64,000 nucleotides of DNA from Nocardiopsis composta. GTDB taxonomy: Bacteria > Actinomycetota > Actinomycetes > Streptosporangiales > Streptosporangiaceae. The position numbers and the translations under genes are program-made. The stretch covers positions 558,001 through 622,000 of the forward strand of contig NZ_JACHDB010000002.1 of the NCBI RefSeq assembly GCF_014200805.1. The letters run 5' to 3'. Within the stretch, counting starts at the first letter, position 1, and each line of letters starts with the position of its first letter. This document shows, piece after piece, positions 54,502 through 64,000 of the stretch. The notes beneath the pieces are model-generated. The model searched no databases, was not told where the DNA came from, and saw only the letters and a list, made by a program, of their open reading frames with translations.

Positions 54502-54515
54502 ATGGTCTAGACCAT
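54502..54515 (+). promoter_or_regulatory. dre-like palindromic operator before glpK
   Basis: ATGGTCTAGACCAT is a perfect 14-bp palindrome, 28 bases before the glpK start. TGGTCTAGACCA is the core of the site bound by the GntR/HutC regulator DasR in Streptomyces. The regulator is not in this window. Confidence 0.7.
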
Positions 54516-54543
54516 AGTCGCCCGAAGCACTGGAGGCCAATAC

Positions 54544-56022
<1,479 letters not shown>

Positions 56023-56028
56023 CCCGCA

Positions 56029-56059
56029 CCGCCCGGCGCCGCACCGCGGCGCCGGGCGG
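56029..56059. terminator. Hairpin between glpK and Uma2 gene
   Basis: Perfect 14-bp arms CCGCCCGGCGCCGC (56029-56042) and complement (56046-56059), loop ACC; serves both converging genes. Confidence 0.8.
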
Positions 56060-56083
56060 CCGGCACGCTCGCCGATGCGCCGG

Positions 56084-56647
56084 TCAGTACGCCTGGAAGA
56101 CACCGGTGTCGAGCGCGAAGCCGAACGGCTCCGGAATCTCCACCGGCTTGCCGAAGGTCACCGTCTCCGACTCCCGGTATTCGCCGTCCTCCGGGGTCGC
56201 ATACAGCGTCACCGCGCCGCGGAGCGGGTCGATCAGCAGGTAGAGCGGGATCGCGGCGGCGGGATAGATGCCGAGCTTGCGGCTCCGGTCGTGCTCCTTG
56301 CTGCCGGGCGAGACCACCTCGGCCGCCAGTAGGACCTCTTCGGGGGGGACCCAGTGCTCCGGGGTGGCCAGCACCTCCACCGGGGCCACGAACAGGTCGG
56401 GGATCACACTGCGGCCGATGCCGAACATCCGCACTTCGAGGTGCCCCTCGGTGCGGGTGCCGGGCGGCAGGTGCGGGTGGAGCAGCTCGTCGAGCAGCCA
56501 GACGTTGTGCCGGTGCAGCCCGCTGGGGGTAGGGGACATCACGATGCCTTCGTCTCCCAGGATCTCGGCCCGGTACCCCGGGGGGGCGTCGAGTCCGTCC
56601 AGAGCCTCGAAGAGCCGGTGGCCCTGCCGTTCGGCGATCGCCGGCAT
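56084..56647 (-). CDS. Uma2-family (DUF820) PD-(D/E)XK-like protein
   Basis: 187 residues from ATG 56647, which has CGGAGG six bases upstream (ATG 56665 would add six). Typical Uma2 core: YRAEILGDEGIVMSPTPSGLH, VIPDLFVAPVEVL, EVLLAAEVVSPGSKEHDRSRK and KLGIYPAAAIPLYLLIDP, with the restriction-endonuclease-like D...E.V motif. Family function unknown; often scattered in actinomycete genomes, suggesting mobility. Confidence 0.88.
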   Translation of the reverse strand: MPAIAERQGHRLFEALDGLDAPPGYRAEILGDEGIVMSPTPSGLHRHNVWLLDELLHPHLPPGTRTEGHLEVRMFGIGRSVIPDLFVAPVEVLATPEHWVPPEEVLLAAEVVSPGSKEHDRSRKLGIYPAAAIPLYLLIDPLRGAVTLYATPEDGEYRESETVTFGKPVEIPEPFGFALDTGVFQAY

Positions 56648-56722
56648 GTCGTGCCTCCGTGCCATGAGGTGCCGTCCCCTCGATCCCGGCGCACCGCGCA
56701 CCGGTGCCGCACGGATTCCAGG

Positions 56723-57433
56723 CTACTCGTCCAGTTTCCGCTCGATCGCGTAGCGGACCAGCTGGGCGCGGTTGTGCAGGTGCAGCTTGGCGAGGGTGTT
56801 CTGCACGTGGTTCTGCACCGTGCGGTGCGCGATGCCCAGGCGGGAGGCGATCCGCTTGTACTCCAGGCCCTTGGCGACCAGGCGGAGCACCTCGGTCTCG
56901 CGCGGGGTGAGCTCGGGGGCGGCCGGTTCGGCGGCGGTCGGGGCGGGGGAGGCGGCGAGCCTCCGGTACTCGCCGAGGACCAGGCCGGCCAGGCCGGGGG
57001 TGAACACCGCCTCCCCGGCGTGCACGCTGCGCACCGCCTCCAGCAGCTCCTCGCGGCCGGCCGACTTCACCAGGTAGCCGGTGGCCCCGGCCTTCACCGC
57101 GTCCAGCACGTCGCGGTGCTCGCCGCTGGCCGACAGGATCAGCACCCGCGGGGCCGCCTCGCCCTCCAGCAGCCGGCGGGTCACCTCCACCCCGGTGGTG
57201 TCCGGCAGCTGCAGGTCGAGCAGGACCACCGTGGGGCGGGCGGCCGGGGCGACGCGCACCGCCTTGGCGCCGTCGCCGGCGGTCGCCACCACCTCGAACC
57301 CGGCCTCCGCCAGGTCGCGGGCGACCGCGTCGCGCCACATGGGGTGGTCGTCGACGACCATGACGCGGATCGCCGCGCCCCCGTCCGCGTCCCGCGCGCC
57401 GCCCGTCCCGCCGATACCGTCCGTGTGCTCCAT
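56723..57433 (-). CDS. macR: NarL/LuxR-family response regulator, probable MacR
   Basis: 236 residues from ATG 57433. Receiver domain: D28/D29 acidic pair (MVVDDHPMWRDAV), phosphorylation site D73 (LLDLQLPD), Lys in GYLVKSAG; C-terminal LuxR helix-turn-helix (LTPRETEVLRLVAKGLEYKR, SRLGIAHRTVQNHVQNTLAK). It has no histidine kinase neighbour; the only kinase in the window, MacS, is 14 kb upstream, and in Streptomyces the two are adjacent beside pfkA. TAGGGT seven bases upstream suggests leaderless translation. Confidence 0.88.
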   Translation of the reverse strand: MEHTDGIGGTGGARDADGGAAIRVMVVDDHPMWRDAVARDLAEAGFEVVATAGDGAKAVRVAPAARPTVVLLDLQLPDTTGVEVTRRLLEGEAAPRVLILSASGEHRDVLDAVKAGATGYLVKSAGREELLEAVRSVHAGEAVFTPGLAGLVLGEYRRLAASPAPTAAEPAAPELTPRETEVLRLVAKGLEYKRIASRLGIAHRTVQNHVQNTLAKLHLHNRAQLVRYAIERKLDE

Positions 57434-57440
57434 GGACGGC

Positions 57441-57446
57441 ACCCTA
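57441..57446 (-). promoter_or_regulatory. -10 box for leaderless macR mRNA
   Basis: TAGGGT ends seven bases before ATG 57433; CTGACC 18 bases further upstream could be the -35. Confidence 0.5.
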
Positions 57447-57473
57447 CTGCGGCCGGGCGGCGGCGGTCAGGCC

Positions 57474-59414
57474 TCAGTCGTCCCGGTTCCCGCGGCCGTT
57501 CCCCTGGCCGCCCCCGCCGCCGCGGGCGAACGGCGTCACGATCAGCTCGACCTCGTCGCCCTTGCGCACCTTGCCCTTGGGCTTGTAGTCGGTGACCCGG
57601 TCCCCGCCGAGGATGACGGTGACCTTCACCTTCAGGCCGAGGTCCTTGAGCTCCTTCTCGGCCTCCTCGACGGTCTTGCCGGTCACGTCGGGGACGTCGA
57701 ACTCCTCCTTGCCGTCGGAGACGGTGATGGTCACCGTGTCGCCCGGCCCGACCTGGGCGCCCTCCTCGGGGTCCTGGGAGATGACGGTGTTCTTCTCGAC
57801 GTCGTCGCTGAACTCCCGGACGACCTCGACGGTGATCCCGGCGCTCTCCAGCTGCTCGCGGGCGTCGCCGGCCTTCTCCCCGGTCACGTCGGGGACCGGG
57901 ATGCCCGCGCTGACGGTGAGCGTCACGGTGCCCTCCCGGTCGGCCTCCTCGCCCGGCTCGGGGTCGCAGGAGAGCACGGTGCCCGGCTCGGCCTCCCGGG
58001 AGTCGGTCTCCTCCACCTCGACGTTGCTGAAGCCCTCGTCCTCCAGGGCCTTGCGCGCGTTCTCCACCGGCTCGCCCACCACCTCGGGCAGCTCGACGCT
58101 GCGCGGGCCCTTGGAGAGCGCGACGGTGACGGTCCCGCCGGGCAGGATGCTCTCCCCGACGTCCGGGGAGACCTCGGCGACCTCGCCGATGGCGGCCTCG
58201 TCGCTGTAGACCTCCTTCTCCGACACGCGCAGCCCCAGGTCCTCCTCGGCCAGCAGCCGGGCCGCCTCGTCGCGCTCGGCGCCGACCAGCTCGGGCACCT
58301 CCGCGTAGCGGCCGAAGAACACCCACCAGCCGGTGCACAGCAGCACCACCGCCAGCACTCCCGCGCCGACGGCGAGCATCAGCCGGTTTCGCCACCACGG
58401 CTCGCCCGCCTCGGGGTAGCCGTCCTCGGCGTCGTCCTCCGGGTCGAGCACCGGCGGCAGGTCGACCACCACGGTGCGGTTCTCCGCGGCCGGCTCGGGC
58501 CGCTGCACCGCCGGGTCGGTCGGGGCCGCGGCGAAGGCCGGCGAGGCGTTCGGACCGGAGTCCGGTGCGCCCCCGCTGACCTGCAGCACCGCGGAGAGGA
58601 ACTGGTTGGCGTCCCCGGGTCTGTACCGCGGGTCGCGCTCGGTGGCCCGGGTGACCAGCCGGTCCACCTCGGGCGGGATGCCCGGCACCACCCGGGAGGG
58701 GCGCGGTACGTCCTCGTTGACGTGCTGGTAGGCGACGGCGATGGTGCTGTCGCCGGTGTGCGGCTGGGAGCCGGTCAGCAGCTCGTAGAACATCACGCCG
58801 GCCGCGTAGACGTCGCTGCGCGCGTCGGAGACGCCCCGCTCGATCTGCTCCGGCGCGAGGTAGGCGGCGGTGCCCATCAGGGTGCCGGTCTTGGTCAGCC
58901 CCTGACCGGAGGACTCCACCGCCCGGGCCAGCCCGAAGTCGGCGACCTTCACCCCGCCGTCGTCGGTGAGCAGCACGTTCTCCGGCTTGACGTCGCGGTG
59001 CACCAGTCCGGCCTGGTGCGCGGCGCCCAGCGCGCCCAGCACCGCGGCCATCACCTGCAGCGCCTCGCGCACCCCGAGCCGCCCCATGGCGTTGAGCATG
59101 TCGCGCAGGGTGCGCCCCGGGACGTACTCCATGGCCAGGAAGACGTGCCCCTGGTCCTGGCCCTGGTCGAAGACCTGGACCACGTTGGGGTGGGAGAGCC
59201 GGGCCGCGGAGTGCGCCTCGTTGATGAAGCGGCGCACGAAGTCCGGGTCGGTGGCCAGCGACGGATGCATCACCTTCAGCGCCACGGGCCGGTCCAGCCG
59301 GAGGTCGTGGGCGAGGTAGACGGTGGCCATGCCGCCGCTGGCGACGCGCGACTCGACGGAGTAGCGACGGTCGAGCGTCGCACCTATCAGCGGGTCGGCA
59401 GTCGTGAAGTCCAC
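57474..59414 (-). CDS. PASTA-domain Ser/Thr protein kinase (PknB type)
   Basis: Membrane kinase that senses peptidoglycan fragments. 646 residues from GTG 59414. Kinase domain about 18-275: glycine loop VASGGMATVYLA, K47, catalytic HRDVKPEN, DFGLA, APEQ. Disordered juxtamembrane part, membrane helix about 345-367 (MLAVGAGVLAVVLLCTGWW), then four PASTA repeats (VPELVGAERDEAARLL; LPEVVGEPVENARKAL; VPDVTGEKAGDAREQL; VPDVTGKTVEEAEKEL) and a Gly-rich end. TAGACT eight bases upstream suggests a leaderless mRNA. The nearby Rv2175c-like gene may encode a substrate. Confidence 0.95.
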   Translation of the reverse strand: MDFTTADPLIGATLDRRYSVESRVASGGMATVYLAHDLRLDRPVALKVMHPSLATDPDFVRRFINEAHSAARLSHPNVVQVFDQGQDQGHVFLAMEYVPGRTLRDMLNAMGRLGVREALQVMAAVLGALGAAHQAGLVHRDVKPENVLLTDDGGVKVADFGLARAVESSGQGLTKTGTLMGTAAYLAPEQIERGVSDARSDVYAAGVMFYELLTGSQPHTGDSTIAVAYQHVNEDVPRPSRVVPGIPPEVDRLVTRATERDPRYRPGDANQFLSAVLQVSGGAPDSGPNASPAFAAAPTDPAVQRPEPAAENRTVVVDLPPVLDPEDDAEDGYPEAGEPWWRNRLMLAVGAGVLAVVLLCTGWWVFFGRYAEVPELVGAERDEAARLLAEEDLGLRVSEKEVYSDEAAIGEVAEVSPDVGESILPGGTVTVALSKGPRSVELPEVVGEPVENARKALEDEGFSNVEVEETDSREAEPGTVLSCDPEPGEEADREGTVTLTVSAGIPVPDVTGEKAGDAREQLESAGITVEVVREFSDDVEKNTVISQDPEEGAQVGPGDTVTITVSDGKEEFDVPDVTGKTVEEAEKELKDLGLKVKVTVILGGDRVTDYKPKGKVRKGDEVELIVTPFARGGGGGQGNGRGNRDD

Positions 59415-59425
59415 GGGAGGGGAGT

Positions 59426-60461
<1,036 letters not shown>

Positions 60462-60473
60462 TGCGTTCTCCTC

Positions 60474-61658
60474 TCAGTGCCGGCCGCGGCCGGCGGCCGG
60501 CTCGAACCGGGCGGCCGCGAACCTGCGGGCGAAGTCCGGCAGCGCCCCGCCGGCCAGCACCTCGGCCATCGCGTCGGCGGTGCCGGGGGTGAGCAGCACC
60601 CCGTGCCGGAAGTGCCCGGTGGCCAGGTGCAGCCCGGCCGGGCCCAGCGGCCCCAGGAGCGGCTCGTTGTCCGGCGACCCGGGGCGCAGCCCGACGCAGG
60701 CCTCGGCGATCTCCAGCTCGCCGACGCCCGGCACCAGCTCGTGTGCGTCGCGCAGGATCCGGTAGACGCCGCCGGCGGTGAGCCGGGTGTCGGCCCCCAT
60801 CTCCTCCTGGGTGGCGCCCAGCACGACCTCGCCGTCGGCGCGCGGGATCAGGTAGACGGGGGTCCCCTTGACCAGGCCGCGCACGGTGCGGGAGACGATC
60901 GGCTCCTCGCCCGCGGGGGTGCGCAGCCGGAGCAGCTGGCCCTTGACCGGGCGCACCGGCGGGAGCAGGCCCTCGGGGAGGCCGCCGATGGAGGGGGTCC
61001 ACACCCCGGCGGCCAGCACCGCCTGCTCGGCGCGGACCAGCGCGCCGCCGGCGGTGCGCACGCCGCGCACCCGTCCGCCCTCGCAGACCACCTCGGCCGC
61101 GCGGTCGGCGATGAACGCCGCCCCGCGCGCCGCCGCGGCCAGCCGCAGGGCGCGGGCCAGCCGGCGCGGGTCGACCGAGTGGTCGTCGGGGGCGTGCACG
61201 CCGCCGCGCACCCCGGGGGCGAGCATCGGCTCCAGCCGCCGGCACTCCCGGGAGGTGATCCGCTCGGCCTTCAGACCCAGCCGGGACCGGAGCTCGCCGA
61301 GCTCGGTCAGCCGGGACAGGTCGTCGGTGTCGAAGGCGATCTGCAGGGTGCCGCGCTCCCGGTACCCGACCTCCTCGCCGGAGTCGGCCTGCACGTCGCG
61401 GACGAAACCGGGGTAGCGGTCCCGGGAGTCGACGCCGAAGCGCATCAGCTCCTCTTCGCCGAACATCGCCTCGGTGGCCGGGGTGAGCATGCCCGCGGCG
61501 ACGCCGGAGGCCGCGGCCGGATCGCCGGCCGGGGCGAGGACGGCGACCCGCAGGCCGCGCCGGGCGGCGCGCCAGGCGGTGGCCAGGCCGATCAGCCCGC
61601 CGCCGGCGATCACCGCGTCGTAGGCGCCGTCGTGGATGGGGGGTTCTGCTGCACGCAT
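60474..61658 (-). CDS. thiO: Glycine oxidase ThiO
   Basis: FAD enzyme making dehydroglycine for the thiazole ring. 394 residues from ATG 61658. FAD-binding AVIAGGGLIGLATAWRAARR, GVAAGMLTPATEA, DDHSVDPRRLARAL and the C-terminal GHFRHGVLLTPGTADAMAEV. First gene of thiO-thiS-thiG, directly after a TPP riboswitch. Confidence 0.95.
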   Translation of the reverse strand: MRAAEPPIHDGAYDAVIAGGGLIGLATAWRAARRGLRVAVLAPAGDPAAASGVAAGMLTPATEAMFGEEELMRFGVDSRDRYPGFVRDVQADSGEEVGYRERGTLQIAFDTDDLSRLTELGELRSRLGLKAERITSRECRRLEPMLAPGVRGGVHAPDDHSVDPRRLARALRLAAAARGAAFIADRAAEVVCEGGRVRGVRTAGGALVRAEQAVLAAGVWTPSIGGLPEGLLPPVRPVKGQLLRLRTPAGEEPIVSRTVRGLVKGTPVYLIPRADGEVVLGATQEEMGADTRLTAGGVYRILRDAHELVPGVGELEIAEACVGLRPGSPDNEPLLGPLGPAGLHLATGHFRHGVLLTPGTADAMAEVLAGGALPDFARRFAAARFEPAAGRGRH

Positions 61659-61667
61659 GGCGGAGAT

Positions 61668-61768
61668 GCCACTCCCTTCGCCGGCATGACCCGGATCAGG
61701 TTCGTGCGGTCGGGGGCTGCCAGCCCCCCTCTCAGCCGGGTCCCACCCGGCTCCCGCGGGAACGTTCG
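61668..61768 (-). ncRNA. TPP riboswitch (THI element)
   Basis: On the minus strand: GCCGGGTGGGACCCGGCTGA GAG with the conserved CTGAGA, a variable GGGGGGCTGGCAGCCCCC stem, then GAACCTGATCCGGGTCATGC and CGGCGAAGGGAG. These are the two pyrimidine/pyrophosphate-binding arms of the TPP aptamer. GAAGGGAG at the 3' end lies about 14 bases before the thiO start and may double as its ribosome site, which would mean translational control; no separate terminator is visible. Confidence 0.95.
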
Positions 61769-62114
61769 CTTCGCGGACCCGGCCCGGCGGTCGGGTCCGC
61801 TCCCCATCCTATCGATGGCCGCACGCGGGACGGGGGAGAGGTCGGACCACCGGGCGACCGCTCCGCAGTGCGGGCCGCACCGCCCCGGCGTAGGGGCGGG
61901 ACGGACCCCTGCGCGGGGCGGCCCTCTCCGGCCCGCTCGCGGGGCCGCGCCCGGGCCCGGGCGCCCGGAGGAGGGACCTCCGGCGCGGAGCGGGCACAGG
62001 TCCCGGGCAGGAGGAGCGGAGGGGGAGCCGGGCCCCGGCGTGCAGGGCGGCGGACCGGCGGAGCGGCGGCGCGCAGCGCCTCCGAGCAGGGGCCGAATAT
62101 GGCACATTGGGGGT
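61769..62114. promoter_or_regulatory. Divergent spacer thiO / Rv2175c-like gene
   Basis: About 345 bases, no gene. CATCCTATCGAT near 61804 may hold the thi promoter on the minus strand. GAATATGGCACATTGGGGGT at the right end holds a CACATT box six bases before the next start. Confidence 0.4.
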
Positions 62115-62474
62115 GTGAACGAGAACGACAACCGCATCGACGCCCTGGTCGGCGACTGGATGACCGTCAAGGACGCCGCGGCCGCCCTCAACGTCTCCCC
62201 GAACAGGATCAAGCAGTTCATCCGGGACCACCGCCTCGTCGGCGTGAAGCGCGGCGGCGAGCTGCGGATCCCGGCGGCCTTCATCTCCGGCGGCGACGTC
62301 CTCAAGGGCCTGCCGGGCACCCTCACCGTGCTGGCCGACTGCGGCTTCGCCGAAGAAGAGGCGCTGGACTGGCTGTTCACCCCGGACGAGACGCTGCCCG
62401 GGGCGCCGATCGACGCGCTGGCGCAGAACCGGGGCACCGAGGTGCGCCGCCGGGCGCAGGCGCTGGCCCTCTGA
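62115..62474 (+). CDS. Rv2175c-family DNA-binding protein
   Basis: 119 residues from GTG 62115. VNENDNRIDALVGDWMTVKD, then a winged helix-turn-helix (AAAALNVSPNRIKQFIRDHR, VGVKRGGELRIP) and a C-terminal helical part (LDWLFTPDETLPG). The mycobacterial homologue Rv2175c binds DNA and is phosphorylated by the kinase PknL; here a PASTA kinase gene lies 2.7 kb away, so a similar link is plausible but unproven. Probably leaderless. Confidence 0.9.
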   Translation: MNENDNRIDALVGDWMTVKDAAAALNVSPNRIKQFIRDHRLVGVKRGGELRIPAAFISGGDVLKGLPGTLTVLADCGFAEEEALDWLFTPDETLPGAPIDALAQNRGTEVRRRAQALAL

Positions 62475-62546
62475 CACCGGTCCCGCCGCGGTCCGGCCGC
62501 GGCCTCCCCGGGCCGGGGCGGACGCGCTCCGCCCCGGCTCCGGGCC

Positions 62547-63746
62547 TCACCCGCGCCGCCGCTCCGCCCAGAGCAGCAGCAGCAGCGCCGGCGCGAGCAG
62601 CGCGGCGCCCAGGTAGCCCAGCTGGGCCGGCTCCAGCCAGGCCAGCGCCGCGCCGCCGGTGATCCCGCCCAGCGACATCCCGCCGTACAGTGCGGAGCTG
62701 TTCAGGCCGATCAGCACCGGTGCCGCGGGCGGGTCGACCGCGATCGCCCGCTGCTGCTGCGGCACGGCCACCAGCCAGCCGAACCCGCCGTAGAGCAGCA
62801 TCCAGGCGAACGCGCCGGGCAGCGTCGCGGCGGCCGGCTCGACCAGCAGGAAGAGCGCGATCAGCACCGGCAGCGCGACCAGCATCACGGTGCGCGGCCC
62901 GCGGGCGTCGGAGGCCCGCCCGGCGGCCAGGTTGCCGGCCACCGAGGCCAGCCCCCACACCCACAGCAGCGCCGCGCCGACCGCCCCGCCCCCGGTGACC
63001 GGGGCGAACACCGGGGCGATGTAGGCGAACACGGTGAAGCTCCCCCAGAAGACGAGCAGGGTCTGCGCGGTGACCGCCAGCAGCCGGGGGCGGCCCAGCG
63101 CGCGCATCCGCTCGGCGAGGCCGGCGGAGGGGAGCCGGACCCCGCCGGGCAGCAGCGCCATCCCGGCCAGTGCGACCAGTGCGGTGAGCGCCACCATCCA
63201 CAGCGCCGCGCGCCAGCCCAGCGCGGTGCCGAGCCAGGTGCCCAGCGGCACCCCCAGGGCGGTGGCCGCGGTCATCCCGCCGACCACCACCGCCATCGCC
63301 CGCCCCTGGAACCGCGGCGGGCTGAGCACGGACGCCATCACCGCGGCGTTGGGCGTGTAGACCGCGGCCCCCGCCGCGGCCACGGCGCGCGAGGCGATCA
63401 GCACCCCGAAGGAGGGGGCGAGGGCGCCGGCGGCGCTGCCGGCGGTGAACAGCACCAGCCCGCCGACGAGCACCGCGCGGCGGTCCATCCGCCCGGTGAG
63501 CGCGCCCAGCACCGGGGCGAGTACGGCGTAGGCGAGCGCGTAGGCGGTCACCGCCTGCCCGGCGGCGCCGGTGCCGACACCGAGGCCCTCGGCGATCTCC
63601 GGCAGCACGCCGGAGGTGACGAAGGTCGCGGTGCCCATCGCGAACGCGCCGGCGGCCAGCGGCAGGATGCGCATGACGGAGTAGTCCTGCGGGGGCTCCG
63701 GCGGAGTGGCGGCGCCGGAGGAGGAAGCGGGCGAGGAGGTGGCCAT
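62547..63746 (-). CDS. MFS transporter (DHA-type, 12 helices)
   Basis: 399 residues from ATG 63746 (GGAG six bases upstream). Twelve hydrophobic segments; motif A-like GALTGRMDRRAVLVGG after helix 2, GAAVYTPNAAVMASVLSPP in helix 4-5, as in arabinose-efflux/AraJ-type drug exporters. Divergent from an ArsR-like regulator, a common pairing for inducible exporters. Substrate unknown. Confidence 0.88.
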   Translation of the reverse strand: MATSSPASSSGAATPPEPPQDYSVMRILPLAAGAFAMGTATFVTSGVLPEIAEGLGVGTGAAGQAVTAYALAYAVLAPVLGALTGRMDRRAVLVGGLVLFTAGSAAGALAPSFGVLIASRAVAAAGAAVYTPNAAVMASVLSPPRFQGRAMAVVVGGMTAATALGVPLGTWLGTALGWRAALWMVALTALVALAGMALLPGGVRLPSAGLAERMRALGRPRLLAVTAQTLLVFWGSFTVFAYIAPVFAPVTGGGAVGAALLWVWGLASVAGNLAAGRASDARGPRTVMLVALPVLIALFLLVEPAAATLPGAFAWMLLYGGFGWLVAVPQQQRAIAVDPPAAPVLIGLNSSALYGGMSLGGITGGAALAWLEPAQLGYLGAALLAPALLLLLWAERRRG

Positions 63747-63772
63747 GCCGGACTCCGTAATCGTTGGATGGG

Positions 63773-63824
63773 TGTCAAACGATTCGAAGGCTGGCATGAT
63801 GGTTTGAAGATTGTCAAACTATTC
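63773..63824. promoter_or_regulatory. Putative ArsR-type operator between MFS and regulator genes
   Basis: TGTCAAACGATTC (63773-63785) and TGTCAAACTATTC (63812-63824) are direct repeats with one mismatch, 39 bases apart. GTTTGA (63802) and TCAAAC (63814) also form a dyad. TATTCT at 63820-63825 could be the -10 for the regulator. Confidence 0.6.
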
Positions 63825-63837
63825 TGCGGGGGCGACC

Positions 63838-64000
63838 GTGGAGCCCATGTCCCGACTTCCCCAACCGGACCGCGCCGAGCTGCGGCTCTCCGCCGTCCTG
63901 GACGCCCTGTCCGATCCCGTGCGGCTGCGCCTGCTCGCCGACCTCACCGCCGGCGGCATCGAGGTCGACACCGAGCGCAGCTGCGCGGCCGAGGCGTGGA
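63838..64000 (+). CDS. ArsR/HTH-family transcriptional regulator (partial, 5' end only)
   Basis: 54 codons before the window ends. LRLSAVLDALSDPVRLRLLA is the first helix and wing-helix opening of ArsR-type regulators. GTG 63838 or ATG 63847 is the start. Likely represses the divergent MFS gene. Metal or drug ligands cannot be judged from the fragment. Confidence 0.8.
   Translation, partial: MEPMSRLPQPDRAELRLSAVLDALSDPVRLRLLADLTAGGIEVDTERSCAAEAW

Overview
This is a very GC-rich chromosomal window (coding third positions almost all G/C, many GTG starts) from an actinomycete. Gene content and order resemble the conserved actinobacterial neighbourhood that in Streptomyces and Mycobacterium holds ctaCDF/qcrCAB/ctaE, trpD, pimB, glkA, macRS, pfkA, the PASTA kinase and thiOSG. 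Aerobic cytochrome bc1/aa3 respiration and a stand-alone rpsD without zinc cysteines fit. I infer a Nocardiopsis-like member of the Streptosporangiales; the family is inference, the phylum is not. About 57 protein genes were recognised; I found no rRNA, tRNA, CRISPR array, integrase or transposase.

Layout. 1-9.4 kb: 3' part of nothing but a truncated cobU (its 5' two thirds are present), a small conserved ORF, an aldo/keto reductase, DUF3043, the actinobacterial Psp cluster (pspA, pspAA, htpX, pspAB), glycerate kinase, erpA and adenosine kinase. 9.8-10.9 kb: rpsD and a TusA-like protein. 11.3-21 kb: terminal respiration, ctaC-ctaD-ctaF on the plus strand, an L,D-transpeptidase, then ctaE-qcrC-qcrA-qcrB on the minus strand. 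21-31 kb: a receiver-like protein, trpD, a stand-alone Lrp ligand-binding domain, rhomboid protease, a DEDDh exonuclease/GIY-YIG fusion, a zinc-ribbon plus NYN pair, and two tandem NlpC/P60 cell-wall hydrolases. 31-40.7 kb: pimB, fadD, a DUF5304-like protein, ROK glucokinase, an EEP-type nuclease/phosphatase, plsC, an esterase and a membrane protein. 41.6-57.4 kb: the macS sensor kinase and the macR regulator, separated by two mirror-image ABC transporter modules (one led by an ECF sigma factor and a zinc-finger anti-sigma/permease fusion), a molybdopterin oxidoreductase, DAHP synthase behind an aromatic-residue attenuator, thiI, pfkA, glpK and a Uma2 protein. 57.4-64 kb: PASTA Ser/Thr kinase, thiG-thiS-thiO under a TPP riboswitch, an Rv2175c-like DNA-binding protein, an MFS exporter and a truncated ArsR-like regulator.

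The most unusual content is non-coding. A dispersed family of MITE-like elements with about 20-bp inverted termini (AGAGACTGTTGGGTATGCGG and its complement) occurs once at 1.5 kb and about six times, in increasingly degenerate and longer forms, between 36.4 and 47.1 kb, always between genes and twice overlapping a stop codon. A second, nested family consists of long near-perfect hairpins (one is a 70-bp perfect palindrome) whose arms share a GGTCTTGG-type motif. Neither has a protein-coding partner in the window.

Regulation that can be read directly: an aromatic leader peptide plus terminator before DAHP synthase; a TPP riboswitch before thiO; dre-like GntR/HutC palindromes before glpK and glkA; repeated sites between the ArsR gene and its MFS neighbour; matched promoters and long leaders before the NlpC/P60 pair; and several leaderless starts with a -10 box 6-8 bases before the start codon.
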